Source: Candidatus Gastranaerophilales bacterium (GTDB lineage: Bacteria; Cyanobacteriota; Vampirovibrionia; Gastranaerophilales; Gastranaerophilaceae). Taken from it: 53,432 nucleotides of DNA. The stretch spans positions 1 through 53,432 of the forward strand of contig CALYDL010000013.1 of NCBI GenBank assembly GCA_944325145.1. Reading direction: 5' to 3'. Shown in pieces: positions 9,658 through 18,060 of the stretch. Positions within the stretch are counted from its first letter, which is position 1. Each line of letters opens with the position of its first letter. The translations under genes were made by a program, and so were the position numbers. Below the pieces are notes generated by a model. It was not told where the DNA came from. It ran no database searches and saw only the letters and a list, made by a program, of their open reading frames with translations.

Positions 9658-11370
9658 ATGAGCAGTCTTTTAAGAAGTTTTTATCACAATTTAAAAGAAC
9701 CAATAATAATTTATGATACAATTCAAGGCACGTTTTACCAAAACAAAGCGTGCCAGAATGTTTTTAATATAAAAACAAATTCAAATGATATTAAAAATTT
9801 AAAAAAAATAGGCTACAAATTTCATTTCGATTTTTGCATTTTAGATGGCGACATTACAAAAACCCCGTTTGATGAAGCAGTTGAATCAAAATTGTCTTAT
9901 GTAACTTATGGCATGTACCAAAAAACGGAAAACAAATTTTTATATTTTGTTATAAAAGCTTTTTCAATTAAAAAATATCGAATAATTTATTTCTACGACT
10001 GCACAAAAGATTTAGAGTGCGAGAAAATTTTTGAAGAAAACGAAAAATTAAAAATTCAAAACCAAGAATTTTCAAACATTAATTCAAAAGCGCAAAACCA
10101 AGCGGTTAAAATGGCTCTATTAAACAGAATTTTAACAAGCCTCTCTAAAACTCTTGATATAACAACATTAATTAAAACCACCTTAAAAGAATTAAGTATC
10201 ATTTTTGGCGCAAACAAGCTTTATTACGCTAAAAAAATTAATGAAAACGAATTTGAAGTTGAATTTAATTATCCGGAAAATAAAAAACCAAACGATAAAA
10301 TTTTATATTTCGGAAACAAAATTTTAGATACCATTCAAAATAACCAGCCCAATATAATGATGAGCTTAAAAGACCATGATAAGTCTAAAACCCCTATGAA
10401 AACAAGCTTAAATAGAATTATCATGCCAATTTATAAAAGAGGCGAATTATTTTCTGTTATTGTTATTTTCACATCCAAAAAAAATATAACGGAAGAAGAA
10501 AGGGAATTATTGGTCAGCATTTCAATGCAGGTTTCAAACGCAATTTTAAGTGCAAGTTTATTTATGGAAGTAAACAAACAAAAAGAAGAACTTCAAAAAA
10601 CCTTAAACGAATTAAAAGAAACCCAATTGCAGCTTATAAATTCTGAAAAAATGGCATCTTTAGGGCAATTAATAGCATCTGTTGCCCATGAAATAAATAC
10701 GCCCTTAGCTTCAATTTCAGCTAACAACGAAATTTTATATAAATTAACAAATTCAATTAAAGAAAATATAGATTCTGATTTATTTGAAACCTTTGAAGAT
10801 ATAAACGGCATTGATAAAGAAGCAATTAAAAGAATTACAAACTTGGTTCATTCTCTAAAAAGGTTTGTAAGGCTTGATGAAACAGTTAAACAAAGCGCCG
10901 ACATTAACAAAGAACTTGACCTTACTTTAGAAATTTTAAGGCACAAAACAAAAAAAGGAGTTCAAATTGTTAAGGAATATGGCGAAATAGAAGAAATTGA
11001 TTGCTACCCTAATATGCTAAATCAGGTTTTCTTGAACATTTTGATGAATGCAATTCAAAGCATTGAAAAAGAAAAAACCGAAAACCCTGAAACGGTAGGA
11101 AAAATAATTATTTCAACAATTAAAAAAGACGATTTTCTTGAAATTAAAATAACAGATAACGGCTTTGGAATTAAAGAAGCTGACAAAAAGAAAATTTTTA
11201 CAGCAGGCTTTACAACCAAAAAAGTAGGCGAAGGAACAGGCCTTGGGCTTGCAATTTGTAAAAAAATAATAGAAAAACACGAAGGAAAAATTACATTTAC
11301 TTCAAAGCAATTAAAAAGCGGCGAAAAAGCCACAAGTTTTATAATTTTGCTCCCGATTAAAATAAGTTAA
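9658..11370 (+). CDS. GAF-domain sensor histidine kinase
   Basis: The 570-residue protein has no obvious membrane segment and is probably cytosolic. Residues 1-125 may be a PAS-like sensor. Residues about 155-300 resemble a GAF domain (LLNRILTSLSKTLD onward). A coiled coil at 300-330 leads into the HisKA phosphoacceptor segment, with His344 in ASVAHEINTPL. The ATPase domain shows the N box (FLNILMNAIQS, near 458-468), the G1 box DNGFGI (near 500) and the G2 box GEGTGLGLAI (near 524-533). No receiver-domain protein is encoded within the window, so the kinase's phosphorylation partner is not local. It may instead work with the preceding HTH protein. The ATG abuts the upstream stop with no separate ribosome site. 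Confidence 0.92.
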   Translation: MSSLLRSFYHNLKEPIIIYDTIQGTFYQNKACQNVFNIKTNSNDIKNLKKIGYKFHFDFCILDGDITKTPFDEAVESKLSYVTYGMYQKTENKFLYFVIKAFSIKKYRIIYFYDCTKDLECEKIFEENEKLKIQNQEFSNINSKAQNQAVKMALLNRILTSLSKTLDITTLIKTTLKELSIIFGANKLYYAKKINENEFEVEFNYPENKKPNDKILYFGNKILDTIQNNQPNIMMSLKDHDKSKTPMKTSLNRIIMPIYKRGELFSVIVIFTSKKNITEEERELLVSISMQVSNAILSASLFMEVNKQKEELQKTLNELKETQLQLINSEKMASLGQLIASVAHEINTPLASISANNEILYKLTNSIKENIDSDLFETFEDINGIDKEAIKRITNLVHSLKRFVRLDETVKQSADINKELDLTLEILRHKTKKGVQIVKEYGEIEEIDCYPNMLNQVFLNILMNAIQSIEKEKTENPETVGKIIISTIKKDDFLEIKITDNGFGIKEADKKKIFTAGFTTKKVGEGTGLGLAICKKIIEKHEGKITFTSKQLKSGEKATSFIILLPIKIS

Positions 11371-11397
11371 ACGGGGTACTGTTCAAAAAAATAAAAA

Positions 11398-11406
11398 TGT
11401 GATAAT
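11398..11406 (+). promoter_or_regulatory. Possible extended -10 upstream of the 70-residue protein gene
   Basis: TG-T-GATAAT fits an extended -10 element and lies 88 nt before the ATG at 11495. No clear -35 is seen. The intervening leader contains GAAATG and CATTTC copies that could pair. Confidence 0.35.
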
Positions 11407-11494
11407 ATAAAAACGAAATGTGGGTGAAGATTTTTTGTGTAAATTAGCGCAAATTTTTTCCATTTCATGTTTTATATAAACGGGGGAAGTTGTT

Positions 11495-11707
11495 ATGATA
11501 AGTCCAATTCAGCAGAATGTTGTTTTTAAAGGCGGTAAGGCAAACAAAAGTTTAGAAGGGTTTACCGGAAATAAACCTGCAATTCAGCCTCAAAGAAGCG
11601 TTAGAGGCGATTATATGGCTGCTATTGATAACATTTTAAAATTGCAGCAAGATGCAAGAGATAAATTTGATGCAAATGCAGGCAGCAAATTAAACACACT
11701 TGCTTAA
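11495..11707 (+). CDS. Small protein with ISPI..NVVFKG N-terminus, unknown function
   Basis: The 70-residue ORF has a strong GGGGGAAG SD six nt before its ATG and a perfect terminator after its stop, so it is probably a real monocistronic gene. It has no signal peptide or membrane segment. The first half is rich in Gly, Lys and Asn; the second half looks like one amphipathic helix (YMAAIDNILKLQQDARDKF). Its start, MISPIQQNVVFKGG, resembles the start of the acetyltransferase-like protein ending at 42409 (MKISPITFTQKYV). I do not recognise the family. Confidence 0.75.
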   Translation: MISPIQQNVVFKGGKANKSLEGFTGNKPAIQPQRSVRGDYMAAIDNILKLQQDARDKFDANAGSKLNTLA

Positions 11708-11722
11708 AAAAAATTCAAATAA

Positions 11723-11756
11723 AACAACCGGATTAATTAATCCGGTTGTTTTTTGT
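11723..11756. terminator. Bidirectional terminator between the 70-aa gene and eno
   Basis: A perfect palindrome has 14-nt arms (AACAACCGGATTAA at 11723-11736 and its complement at 11737-11750). A T-run follows on the plus strand and an A-rich stretch (T-rich on the minus strand) precedes it. It sits between two converging genes and can serve both. Confidence 0.9.
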
Positions 11757-13091
11757 TTAATAATTGCTGCAGGAATTTAATTTAAAATATCTTTTTTTAT
11801 AAGAACCAAGCCCCAAATATTTAGCGCCATCTCCCCTGCAGCCTTGAAATTCTTTGTTTAATTCGCCTTCAATTTCAAGAAGCCTGTTATATTTAGCATT
11901 CCTTTCAGACCTTGTAATTGAGCCTGTTTTAATTAACCCCGAATTCACACCAACCGCTAAATCTGAAATAAAGGTATCTTCGGTTTCACCTGAACGATGC
12001 GAAATTATTGTTTTATACCCGTTCATTTTTGCTAATTTAATGCAATCGAGAGTTTCTGTTAATGTGCCAATTTGGTTTGGTTTTATTAAAATTGCATTTG
12101 CCAAATTGTTTTTAATGCCATCTGTTAACAATTTAACATTTGTTGTAAAAAGGTCATCTCCCACAAGAAGACATTTAGAAGACAGGTTATCTGTTATAAT
12201 TTTCCACCCTTCAAAATCACATTCTGCCATAGGGTCTTCAATTGAAATTATGGGGTAATCTTCCACTAAATTTTGAAGATATTTTGCCATCTCTAAACTG
12301 TTTAATTTTAAATTTTCAGATTTTATTTCATAAATGCCATCATTATAAAATTCGCTTGATGCAACATCCAAGCAAATTTTAATATCTTCTGTTGAATAGC
12401 CTGCTTTATTAATTGCTTCAACTGTTAAATCAAGTGCTTCTTTAGCTGAATTAAGGTTTGGTGCAAAACCGCCCTCGTCGCCAACAGATGTTATCATATT
12501 TTCTTTTTTTAAAATTTTTTTAAGAGAAAAAAATGTTTCAACCGCCATTCTAAGCCCCGAATGGAAGCTGTCAAAACCTGTTGGCGTTATCATAAATTCT
12601 TGAAATTCAAGGCTATTATCAGCATGAACGCCCCCGTTTATAATGTTTACCATAGGCGTTGGCAAAATGTTTCCATAAATTCCGCCTAAATATTTATATA
12701 AAGGAATATTTAAAAATTTTGAAGCAAGCCTTGCACTTGCTAAAGATACCCCTAAAATTGCATTTGCGCCTAAATTTTTTTTATTTTGGGTGCCATCTTG
12801 TTCAATTAAAATTTCATCTATTTTCCTTTGCTCTAAAATTGATGTTCCAATTAATGCTTTTGAAATTTTTTCTTTAACGTTTTTAACCGCACCTAAAACC
12901 CCTCGCCCCATATAAACAGTTTTTTCATTATCTCTTAATTCATAAGCTTCATTAATGCCTGTTGATGCGCCCGATGGAACTGAAGCAGATGCCATTAACC
13001 CTGAATTTAGTTCAATTTCAACAGAAATTGTGGGGTTTCCCCTTGAATCTAAAATTTGCCTTGCATTAATATTTTTAATTTCATCTTGCAT
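11757..13091 (-). CDS. eno: Enolase
   Basis: Converts 2-phosphoglycerate to phosphoenolpyruvate in glycolysis. The 444-residue product has the N-terminal ARQILDSRGNPT and SGASTG motifs, the magnesium-binding GDEGGFAP and SIEDPMAE segments, GDDLFTTN, and the SHRSGETEDTFISDLAVG signature. The C-terminus carries about ten extra residues (YFKLNSCSNY) beyond the usual end. An AGGAGG ribosome site lies five nt before the ATG, with a promoter at 13113-13141. It is monocistronic. Confidence 0.98.
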   Translation of the reverse strand: MQDEIKNINARQILDSRGNPTISVEIELNSGLMASASVPSGASTGINEAYELRDNEKTVYMGRGVLGAVKNVKEKISKALIGTSILEQRKIDEILIEQDGTQNKKNLGANAILGVSLASARLASKFLNIPLYKYLGGIYGNILPTPMVNIINGGVHADNSLEFQEFMITPTGFDSFHSGLRMAVETFFSLKKILKKENMITSVGDEGGFAPNLNSAKEALDLTVEAINKAGYSTEDIKICLDVASSEFYNDGIYEIKSENLKLNSLEMAKYLQNLVEDYPIISIEDPMAECDFEGWKIITDNLSSKCLLVGDDLFTTNVKLLTDGIKNNLANAILIKPNQIGTLTETLDCIKLAKMNGYKTIISHRSGETEDTFISDLAVGVNSGLIKTGSITRSERNAKYNRLLEIEGELNKEFQGCRGDGAKYLGLGSYKKRYFKLNSCSNY

Positions 13092-13112
13092 AAAAACCTC
13101 CTTTTTTTAAAA

Positions 13113-13141
13113 AATATAAAAGGCTGCAATTAAGGTTACAA
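13113..13141 (-). promoter_or_regulatory. Promoter of eno
   Basis: On the minus strand TTGTAA (13136-13141) and TATATT (13113-13118) are spaced by 17 nt. The start would fall near 13106, leaving a short leader that just includes the AGGAGG site. Confidence 0.6.
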
Positions 13142-13225
13142 TTAGATTATTGGGGATATTTTTTATATTCTTTACATTGATATAAAGATTATATTAAAAA
13201 AAACGGGTTTTTAATTTTTTTAACT

Positions 13226-13231
13226 TATAAT
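13226..13231 (+). promoter_or_regulatory. -10 box upstream of the HEAT-like gene
   Basis: A perfect TATAAT lies 35 nt before the ATG at 13267. No good -35 is visible. The AAAGGAG ribosome site lies downstream, as expected. Confidence 0.45.
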
Positions 13232-13266
13232 TCAAAATATCAAATATTTCACATAAAGGAGAAGAA

Positions 13267-13593
13267 ATGCAAGCAGTACTCACCACAAGCGCAATTAGAG
13301 AAATTAAAGATATTAAATTTGAACTTTCAACATTATTTGAAAAATTAAACAGCGCAGATAACAACCTAAAAAGCGCAATTGAAAATGAAGTTGTAAGTTA
13401 TGGTGAAAGCGCAATTGAATTTCTTATTGATAAATTAACCGGTTCAAAAGGTGTTCAAAGGGGCGTTGCTGCTATGAGCTTAATTAGAATCGGCGAAGGT
13501 TCAATTAATCCTTTAAGACAATTAGCCGAAGCAAACAAAAACTTTGTTTGGGTTAGTGAATATATTATTAAAGAAATCGAAGGAACTTTCTAA
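13267..13593 (+). CDS. Small HEAT-repeat-like protein
   Basis: The 108-residue protein is all-helical by appearance. Residues 38-85 look like one or two HEAT-type repeats (SYGESAIEFLIDKLTGSKGVQRGVAAMSLIRIGEGSINPL, shown here only in part as GVQRGVAAMSLIRIG). It has no signal peptide. The start is supported by AAAGGAG at 8 nt and by a TATAAT upstream. Such short HEAT modules usually mediate protein contacts. The partner is unknown. The reading frame is clean, and a strong hairpin follows at 13719-13761. Confidence 0.8.
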   Translation: MQAVLTTSAIREIKDIKFELSTLFEKLNSADNNLKSAIENEVVSYGESAIEFLIDKLTGSKGVQRGVAAMSLIRIGEGSINPLRQLAEANKNFVWVSEYIIKEIEGTF

Positions 13594-13718
13594 TCCCTTT
13601 CTCATATATCCGAAATCAAACCCCGGCCTCCTTTTTATATTGACTGTCAGATAGGATAACAAAACAAAATAAAATAACCCACAAAGATAGTCGATAGAGG
13701 CAATGAAGATAATATTTT

Positions 13719-13761
13719 AAAAGTGCATAATTCAACTAAAGCTAGTTAATTATGCACTTTT
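13719..13761 (+). terminator. Long hairpin between HEAT-like gene and SLH gene
   Basis: A 14-bp perfect stem (AAAAGTGCATAATT, 13719-13732, with its complement at 13748-13761) continues past a one-base bulge for five more pairs around the loop AAGC. A short T-run ends the second arm. It could terminate the HEAT-like transcript. It could equally sit in the 5' leader of the SLH gene, whose ribosome site begins only about 25 nt downstream and for which I see no promoter after the hairpin. Confidence 0.65.
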
Positions 13762-13797
13762 TGCATGAAAAAAATATTTTCTTTAAAAGGAGGAAAG

Positions 13798-15729
13798 ATG
13801 ACCACAAAAAAATTCTTTTTGACAGCTACTTTAGTTGCTACCGTTTTTGCCTTTACGGTGCCTGTAAGTTTTGCTGCATGTTCAACAGGCGGTGCTTGCC
13901 CAATTGAATCAGTTCAAAAGGTAACACCTGATACTGCAACATGCTCTAAATGCAAACAAACAGAAGACAAGTGCAAATGTAAAAAGGCAAAAAAAAAGAA
14001 GAAATGCGACCCATGCGAAACGGGAGCAGCAGCCCCGTGCGACCCATGCCAGAAGGCAATGGATGATTGCAACAAATGCAAAAAAGATAAATGTGCAAAA
14101 CCTTGCTATGACGATAGCAAAGTAAACACAAATCTTCAAACCTACACATACCCAAATTCAGTATACACAAATGCAAATAGTGCCGTTGTGGGTGAACCCA
14201 ACAATGTTGCAATCATTAAAGATTCAAAAACCGGCATGATTGCGGGCGTTCCCGTTGAAGATCAATGCTTAACAGGTGCAGCAGCTCCTGTTTTAGATGA
14301 AAAAATTCTTCCAAAAAGCGCTTGCTGCCCTGAACCAAACATTCAATCACCAAACACAATGAAGGCTATCTACAAAGAAATGGAGCCTTGCTGCAATTCT
14401 AAATCAGATTGCGGCTGTATGACAGGTGGTGCTTCTGGCATGTTTGATCAAAAATACCCCGATGTTCCAAACAATTATTGGGCATCAGGCGATATTAACC
14501 GCTTAACAGACCAATGCGTTGTTGTGGGGTATCCAGATAATATGTTTAAACCAAACAAAAATATTTCACGTGCTGAAATGGCGCAAATGGTTGTAAAAGG
14601 CTACAACCTTGAAAATACTCCATTAAGCGCTTCAGGCGATTTTAAAGATGTTCCGAAAAACCACTGGGCATACGAAGCAATTAATAAAGGTGTTTCATCT
14701 GATATGATTGCAGGGCACCCAAACGGTAAATTTATGCCAAACAGCCCAATTACAAGGTGTGAAGCTATGAGCATTTTATCTAAAGGCGTAAACTGCCCAA
14801 TGGATGCTTGCAAGGCTGATGAAATTTTAAGCAAATATCAAGACGGTAATCAAGTTCCTGCTTGGGCAAAAGAACATGTTGCAAAAGCAATTGATAACGG
14901 CGCCTTAAAAGACAGCCAAACACCCGATAAAATCAGACCAAAAGACAATGCAACACGTGCAGAAATTTCATCAATGCTTCAAAACGTAAGAATTGCAGGG
15001 GGCTATGACACTGCTCAAACAAAAACAGCAATCGGCCCTTCTAAAACAACTTATGTAGAAAAAGAAACACCTGTTTGCATTCCTACTTTATCTTTAGAAA
15101 TGAAAGATATAATTAACGCTAAAAACGCAAACGTTGGCGAAAGATTTGCCGCTGTCACCAAACACGAAATTACAATTGATGGTGTTACATTCCCTTGCGG
15201 AAGCCGAGTAAACGGTAAAGTAACAGAAGTTGTAAGACCATCAAAATGTGATGACGGCGCACTTAAACTTGCATTTACGGAAATTGTTGATTGCAACGGC
15301 TGCAAACACCCATTGCCAAAACAAGTTTTAACCGCAAGAATTGAAAAACAAAAAGATGTAAACGGTATTATAAGATTCATTGAAATGCCATTTACATTGG
15401 TTGGTTCAACCTTAGGTAACGTGGGAAGAACCGTTGGCGGTATGCTTGTTGGCCTTGGCAACGCATCTGAAGCCTTATTAGACCAAGTTGGTACAGGTAC
15501 AGGCGAATTGCTTTCAGCTAACTTTAAAGCCGCAGGCAGAAGCTATGGTGATGGCATTAAAACAACCCTTAAAGCTCCTGTTGACTTAACAAGAACCGCT
15601 CTATCAGGCACTATGGGCTTGTTCCAAAACGCAGGTGATGAAATTGCATACGTAGTAGACGGTTCAGGCAACAGAATTTCAAGGGTTAACCCCAAAGAAA
15701 CAGTTACTATTGCCTTTGGTAATAACTAA
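13798..15729 (+). CDS. Secreted Cys-rich protein with three SLH domains
   Basis: I place the start at ATG 13798, not the upstream in-frame ATG at 13765. AAAGGAGG lies directly before 13798, and the product then begins with a clean signal peptide (MTTKKFFLTATLVATVFAF, likely cut after VSFA). The 643-residue precursor has a Cys/Lys-rich stretch at about residues 27-105 (CKCKK, CDPCETG, CDPCQ). Three S-layer-homology domains follow at about 216-277 (YPDVPNNYWASGDINRL), 278-340 (FKDVPKNHWAYEAIN) and 340-400. A C-terminal region from 420 onward has paired cysteines and a Gly-rich hydrophobic stretch (GRTVGGMLVGLGNASEALL). SLH domains anchor proteins to wall or periplasmic glycans. An envelope-tethering role is inferred. 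Confidence 0.92.
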   Translation: MTTKKFFLTATLVATVFAFTVPVSFAACSTGGACPIESVQKVTPDTATCSKCKQTEDKCKCKKAKKKKKCDPCETGAAAPCDPCQKAMDDCNKCKKDKCAKPCYDDSKVNTNLQTYTYPNSVYTNANSAVVGEPNNVAIIKDSKTGMIAGVPVEDQCLTGAAAPVLDEKILPKSACCPEPNIQSPNTMKAIYKEMEPCCNSKSDCGCMTGGASGMFDQKYPDVPNNYWASGDINRLTDQCVVVGYPDNMFKPNKNISRAEMAQMVVKGYNLENTPLSASGDFKDVPKNHWAYEAINKGVSSDMIAGHPNGKFMPNSPITRCEAMSILSKGVNCPMDACKADEILSKYQDGNQVPAWAKEHVAKAIDNGALKDSQTPDKIRPKDNATRAEISSMLQNVRIAGGYDTAQTKTAIGPSKTTYVEKETPVCIPTLSLEMKDIINAKNANVGERFAAVTKHEITIDGVTFPCGSRVNGKVTEVVRPSKCDDGALKLAFTEIVDCNGCKHPLPKQVLTARIEKQKDVNGIIRFIEMPFTLVGSTLGNVGRTVGGMLVGLGNASEALLDQVGTGTGELLSANFKAAGRSYGDGIKTTLKAPVDLTRTALSGTMGLFQNAGDEIAYVVDGSGNRISRVNPKETVTIAFGNN

Positions 15730-15787
15730 AAAACAACAATTTTATAAAATAATCAAAAAGGAACGGTTTGTTGTTTTGACCTCCTTT

Positions 15788-15820
15788 AAGGGCTTCTTTA
15801 AATTAAGGGAGCCCTTTTTA
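15788..15820 (+). terminator. Terminator of the SLH-protein gene
   Basis: The arms AAGGGCTTCTTTAA (15788-15801) and TTAAGGGAGCCCTT (15803-15816) pair over 14 positions with two G-U wobbles, followed by a T-run. It lies between converging genes and touches the end of the minus-strand gene. Confidence 0.85.
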
Positions 15821-16261
15821 AATTTTTATTTTAACAATTGCTTTTTTAACCGTTTTGTTTTCGTTTTCATAATTCATGCAGGGGCTGTGAACATCATCAG
15901 GATATAAAACAACGAATTTGTTTTTTTCTAAATAAACAACGTTTAATTTTTTATCTGTTTTTTCAAAAAATTCGATGTCTTTTTCATCATTATATTCAAC
16001 ATTAACTTTTAGGTTGTTTCTATCTGTTATATAAACTTTTTCTTCCCCTTGAATTAAAAATTGAATATCTATATATTTTCTGTGGGCTTCAAGTTTAATT
16101 TCGCTGTCATCTCTTGTTTTGTATTCATCAATATTTATATATGCCTTATCAGAAATTATATGGCGCCCTGTTGGAATGTTTGGGTCTATATTTAAAATAA
16201 AATTTTTAACCGTTTCATCAATATCATATAAATCAAAATTTTTAAAATCATCAAATATCAT
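15818..16261 (-). CDS. YhcH/YjgK/YiaL family protein
   Basis: The 147-residue protein matches the cupin-like YhcH/YjgK/YiaL (DUF386) family. Evidence is GRHIISDKAYINIDEY near residue 33, the EAHRKYIDIQFLIQGEE core near 62-78, and YPDDVHSPC with a metal-type histidine near 127-135. Members are tied to sugar metabolism, for example sialic-acid or beta-galactoside pathways, often without a proven reaction. Its ATG overlaps the stop of the upstream glycosyltransferase gene by four bases (ATGA), indicating coupling. No sugar operon is nearby, so its substrate cannot be guessed. Confidence 0.9.
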   Translation of the reverse strand: MIFDDFKNFDLYDIDETVKNFILNIDPNIPTGRHIISDKAYINIDEYKTRDDSEIKLEAHRKYIDIQFLIQGEEKVYITDRNNLKVNVEYNDEKDIEFFEKTDKKLNVVYLEKNKFVVLYPDDVHSPCMNYENENKTVKKAIVKIKI

Positions 16262-17916
16262 AGTTTTTTCCCTTTATAAAATATAACTGCAACAGAGCCT
16301 TTATCTTCAAATCTTTTAATTGGAATATAATTATCTAAAATAAACCTGCAAATGTTAAATGCATAAGTGTTGCAAATTTCGCCTTTATCATAGCTTCCTG
16401 TTTGCATATTAGTTACAATAAAATAATCAGGGGCAAATTTTTTATAATGTTCAATTATGTTTTCTTCGCCAAAACCTTCCGTGTACAACGGAATTAAAGA
16501 ATTATAAAAGCCATCTGGGGTATTTTTCTTGTTTGCTAAAAAGTTTATAATTAACCCTTCAGGCAAAATTAAAATGTTTGGGTTTTCTTCTTTTATATTA
16601 TCAATATAATTTATTATATCGCCTGTAATTTTTCCCCATTCGCTAACGGTTGTAATTGTTCCTTTTTTGGTTTTAATTTCACCTTGCATATTAATTATCC
16701 AAGATAAATTGGTTAAAAGAAAACTTGATAACATTACAAGTAAAAATATGCTGATTGAATTAACAAAATTTTTGTTCAAATTGTTTTTTAGCAAAATAAA
16801 AAATGAAATTAAAATAGATGGGGCATAATAAATTCCATAATTAACATGAGATAGCCCCCACAATGATTTTAAGCTGATTGAAAGAGAGCTTAAAATAACA
16901 ATATTTTCCAAAAAACTGTTTTTATTAAACCTTAAAACAAACAAAACCAAAGTTAAAAACGTTAAAAAGAGGTAATCTGTTTGCCTTATATAATTTGAAC
17001 CTACAATAAAACAAATTAAAATAACAATTGAAGCTAAAATTTTTAAAAATAAGTTCTTTTTATCAAATAAAAAAACAGATGGAATTATAAAAATTAAATA
17101 AATTAAATCGGCAACCAAAGAATCAAACCAGCCCATCCAAACTTTATTTGTGTAATACACGCCTTGTGTAACATAAAAAGTTTTCATAGCTTCTGTTAGG
17201 GTGAAACTTTTAATCACACCCATCATATGAAATAAATCTGAAATTTTTAAGCCCTGAATAAAAAGAATTAAAAATGAAAAAATAATCGGAGCTAAATAGC
17301 TTAAATATGATTTTAAAATTAATTTCCAATCTTTTGTTTTTAAAATAACAATTGTTAAAGGAATAATATAAAGTAAAAAATCATATTTATTTATAAAAGA
17401 TAGCCCCCCAAAAAATGAAGCTAAAATTAAATTTTTTTCTTTTTTATTTTCATCAAATTTAATTAAAAAATAAAGAGAAGCAAAAAAGCAAACAAGCCCA
17501 AATAAAACCGCATAAGAATATGGAAGGGTGTAGTTAAAAATTCTTGTTGCTAAACACCCGATTATAATTACAAACAATGTTATTGAAATTGAAACAAAAT
17601 CAGATAAAAATTTCTTTGAAATTAAATAAACAAAAGAAACAATTAAAAGAGCCGATATTGTTCCAATTCCATATAAAGTATTAAGGCTTTCGCCAAAAAT
17701 TTTATATAAAAGAGCGTTAAATAAATATGAAAACGGGCCATAGATACAAAATAAATCTTTGTATAAAATTTTCCCCTCTAAAATGGCTTTAGGGTAATAA
17801 ATTTCTCTGCCAACATCAATGTAAATGTTTGCAACCGTTCCTATTGATAAAAAAAGGCAAAAAGAAGCCAAAATTAAAAGAATAATTAATGCTTTATTTT
17901 TTTTTATAAACTCCAT
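16258..17916 (-). CDS. Polytopic membrane glycosyltransferase (GT39/ArnT-like)
   Basis: The 552-residue protein has about ten to twelve hydrophobic segments. After the first membrane helix comes an acidic loop with Asp34 in DVGREIYYPKAILEG, followed by YGPFSYLFNALLYKIFG. This layout is typical of GT-C (PMT/ArnT-like) transferases that use polyprenyl-phosphate sugars. The C-terminal 120 residues are a soluble periplasmic-type domain. Donor and acceptor are unknown. The start has no SD. Instead a TTGCCT-N17-TAGATT promoter ends six nt before the ATG, suggesting a leaderless mRNA. Confidence 0.85.
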   Translation of the reverse strand: MEFIKKNKALIILLILASFCLFLSIGTVANIYIDVGREIYYPKAILEGKILYKDLFCIYGPFSYLFNALLYKIFGESLNTLYGIGTISALLIVSFVYLISKKFLSDFVSISITLFVIIIGCLATRIFNYTLPYSYAVLFGLVCFFASLYFLIKFDENKKEKNLILASFFGGLSFINKYDFLLYIIPLTIVILKTKDWKLILKSYLSYLAPIIFSFLILFIQGLKISDLFHMMGVIKSFTLTEAMKTFYVTQGVYYTNKVWMGWFDSLVADLIYLIFIIPSVFLFDKKNLFLKILASIVILICFIVGSNYIRQTDYLFLTFLTLVLFVLRFNKNSFLENIVILSSLSISLKSLWGLSHVNYGIYYAPSILISFFILLKNNLNKNFVNSISIFLLVMLSSFLLTNLSWIINMQGEIKTKKGTITTVSEWGKITGDIINYIDNIKEENPNILILPEGLIINFLANKKNTPDGFYNSLIPLYTEGFGEENIIEHYKKFAPDYFIVTNMQTGSYDKGEICNTYAFNICRFILDNYIPIKRFEDKGSVAVIFYKGKKL

Positions 17917-17922
17917 TTCTAA

Positions 17923-17951
17923 AATCTATCAAACAAAAAAATAAAAGGCAA
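17923..17951 (-). promoter_or_regulatory. Promoter of the membrane glycosyltransferase gene, leaderless geometry
   Basis: On the minus strand TTGCCT (17946-17951), a 17-nt spacer and TAGATT (17923-17928) are present, with TG one base before the -10 (extended -10). Only six nt separate the -10 from the ATG at 17916, so transcription should begin at or next to the start codon. Confidence 0.6.
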
Positions 17952-17956
17952 ATTTT

Positions 17957-17962
17957 TATAAT
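17957..17962 (+). promoter_or_regulatory. -10 box upstream of the 1454-residue protein gene
   Basis: TATAAT lies 98 nt before the ATG at 18061. It would give a leader of about 92 nt that contains two possible hairpins. No convincing -35 is seen. It is placed back to back with the glycosyltransferase promoter. Confidence 0.45.
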
Positions 17963-17978
17963 TGTAAATATTTGTAAA

Positions 17979-18019
17979 CATGGTTTTTCCATGGCGTAAA
18001 GGTTTTTAGCCCCTTCGCC
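17979..18019 (+). promoter_or_regulatory. Possible structured 5' leader (two stem-loops)
   Basis: The first stem is CATGG/CCATG (17979-17983 with 17989-17993) around five T. The second is GGCG-AAGG paired with CCTT-CGCC (17993-18002 with 18012-18019) around a 9-nt loop, with a 2-nt bulge. The two share one base at 17993. They lie in the predicted leader ahead of the AAGGAAGG and AAAGGAAAG ribosome-site region. I recognise no known riboswitch class. Confidence 0.35.
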
Positions 18020-18060
18020 GATTTATATAAAGTTAAGGAAGGAAACGAAAGGAAAGCATC

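Noticed and set aside
13640-13675. TTGACT ... TAAAAT as a promoter for the SLH gene
   Set aside because: Spacing is about 24 nt, too long for a standard promoter.
13765-13797. An upstream in-frame ATG for the SLH protein
   Set aside because: It would add 11 residues before a clean signal peptide. The AAAGGAGG site lies between the two ATGs and points to 13798.
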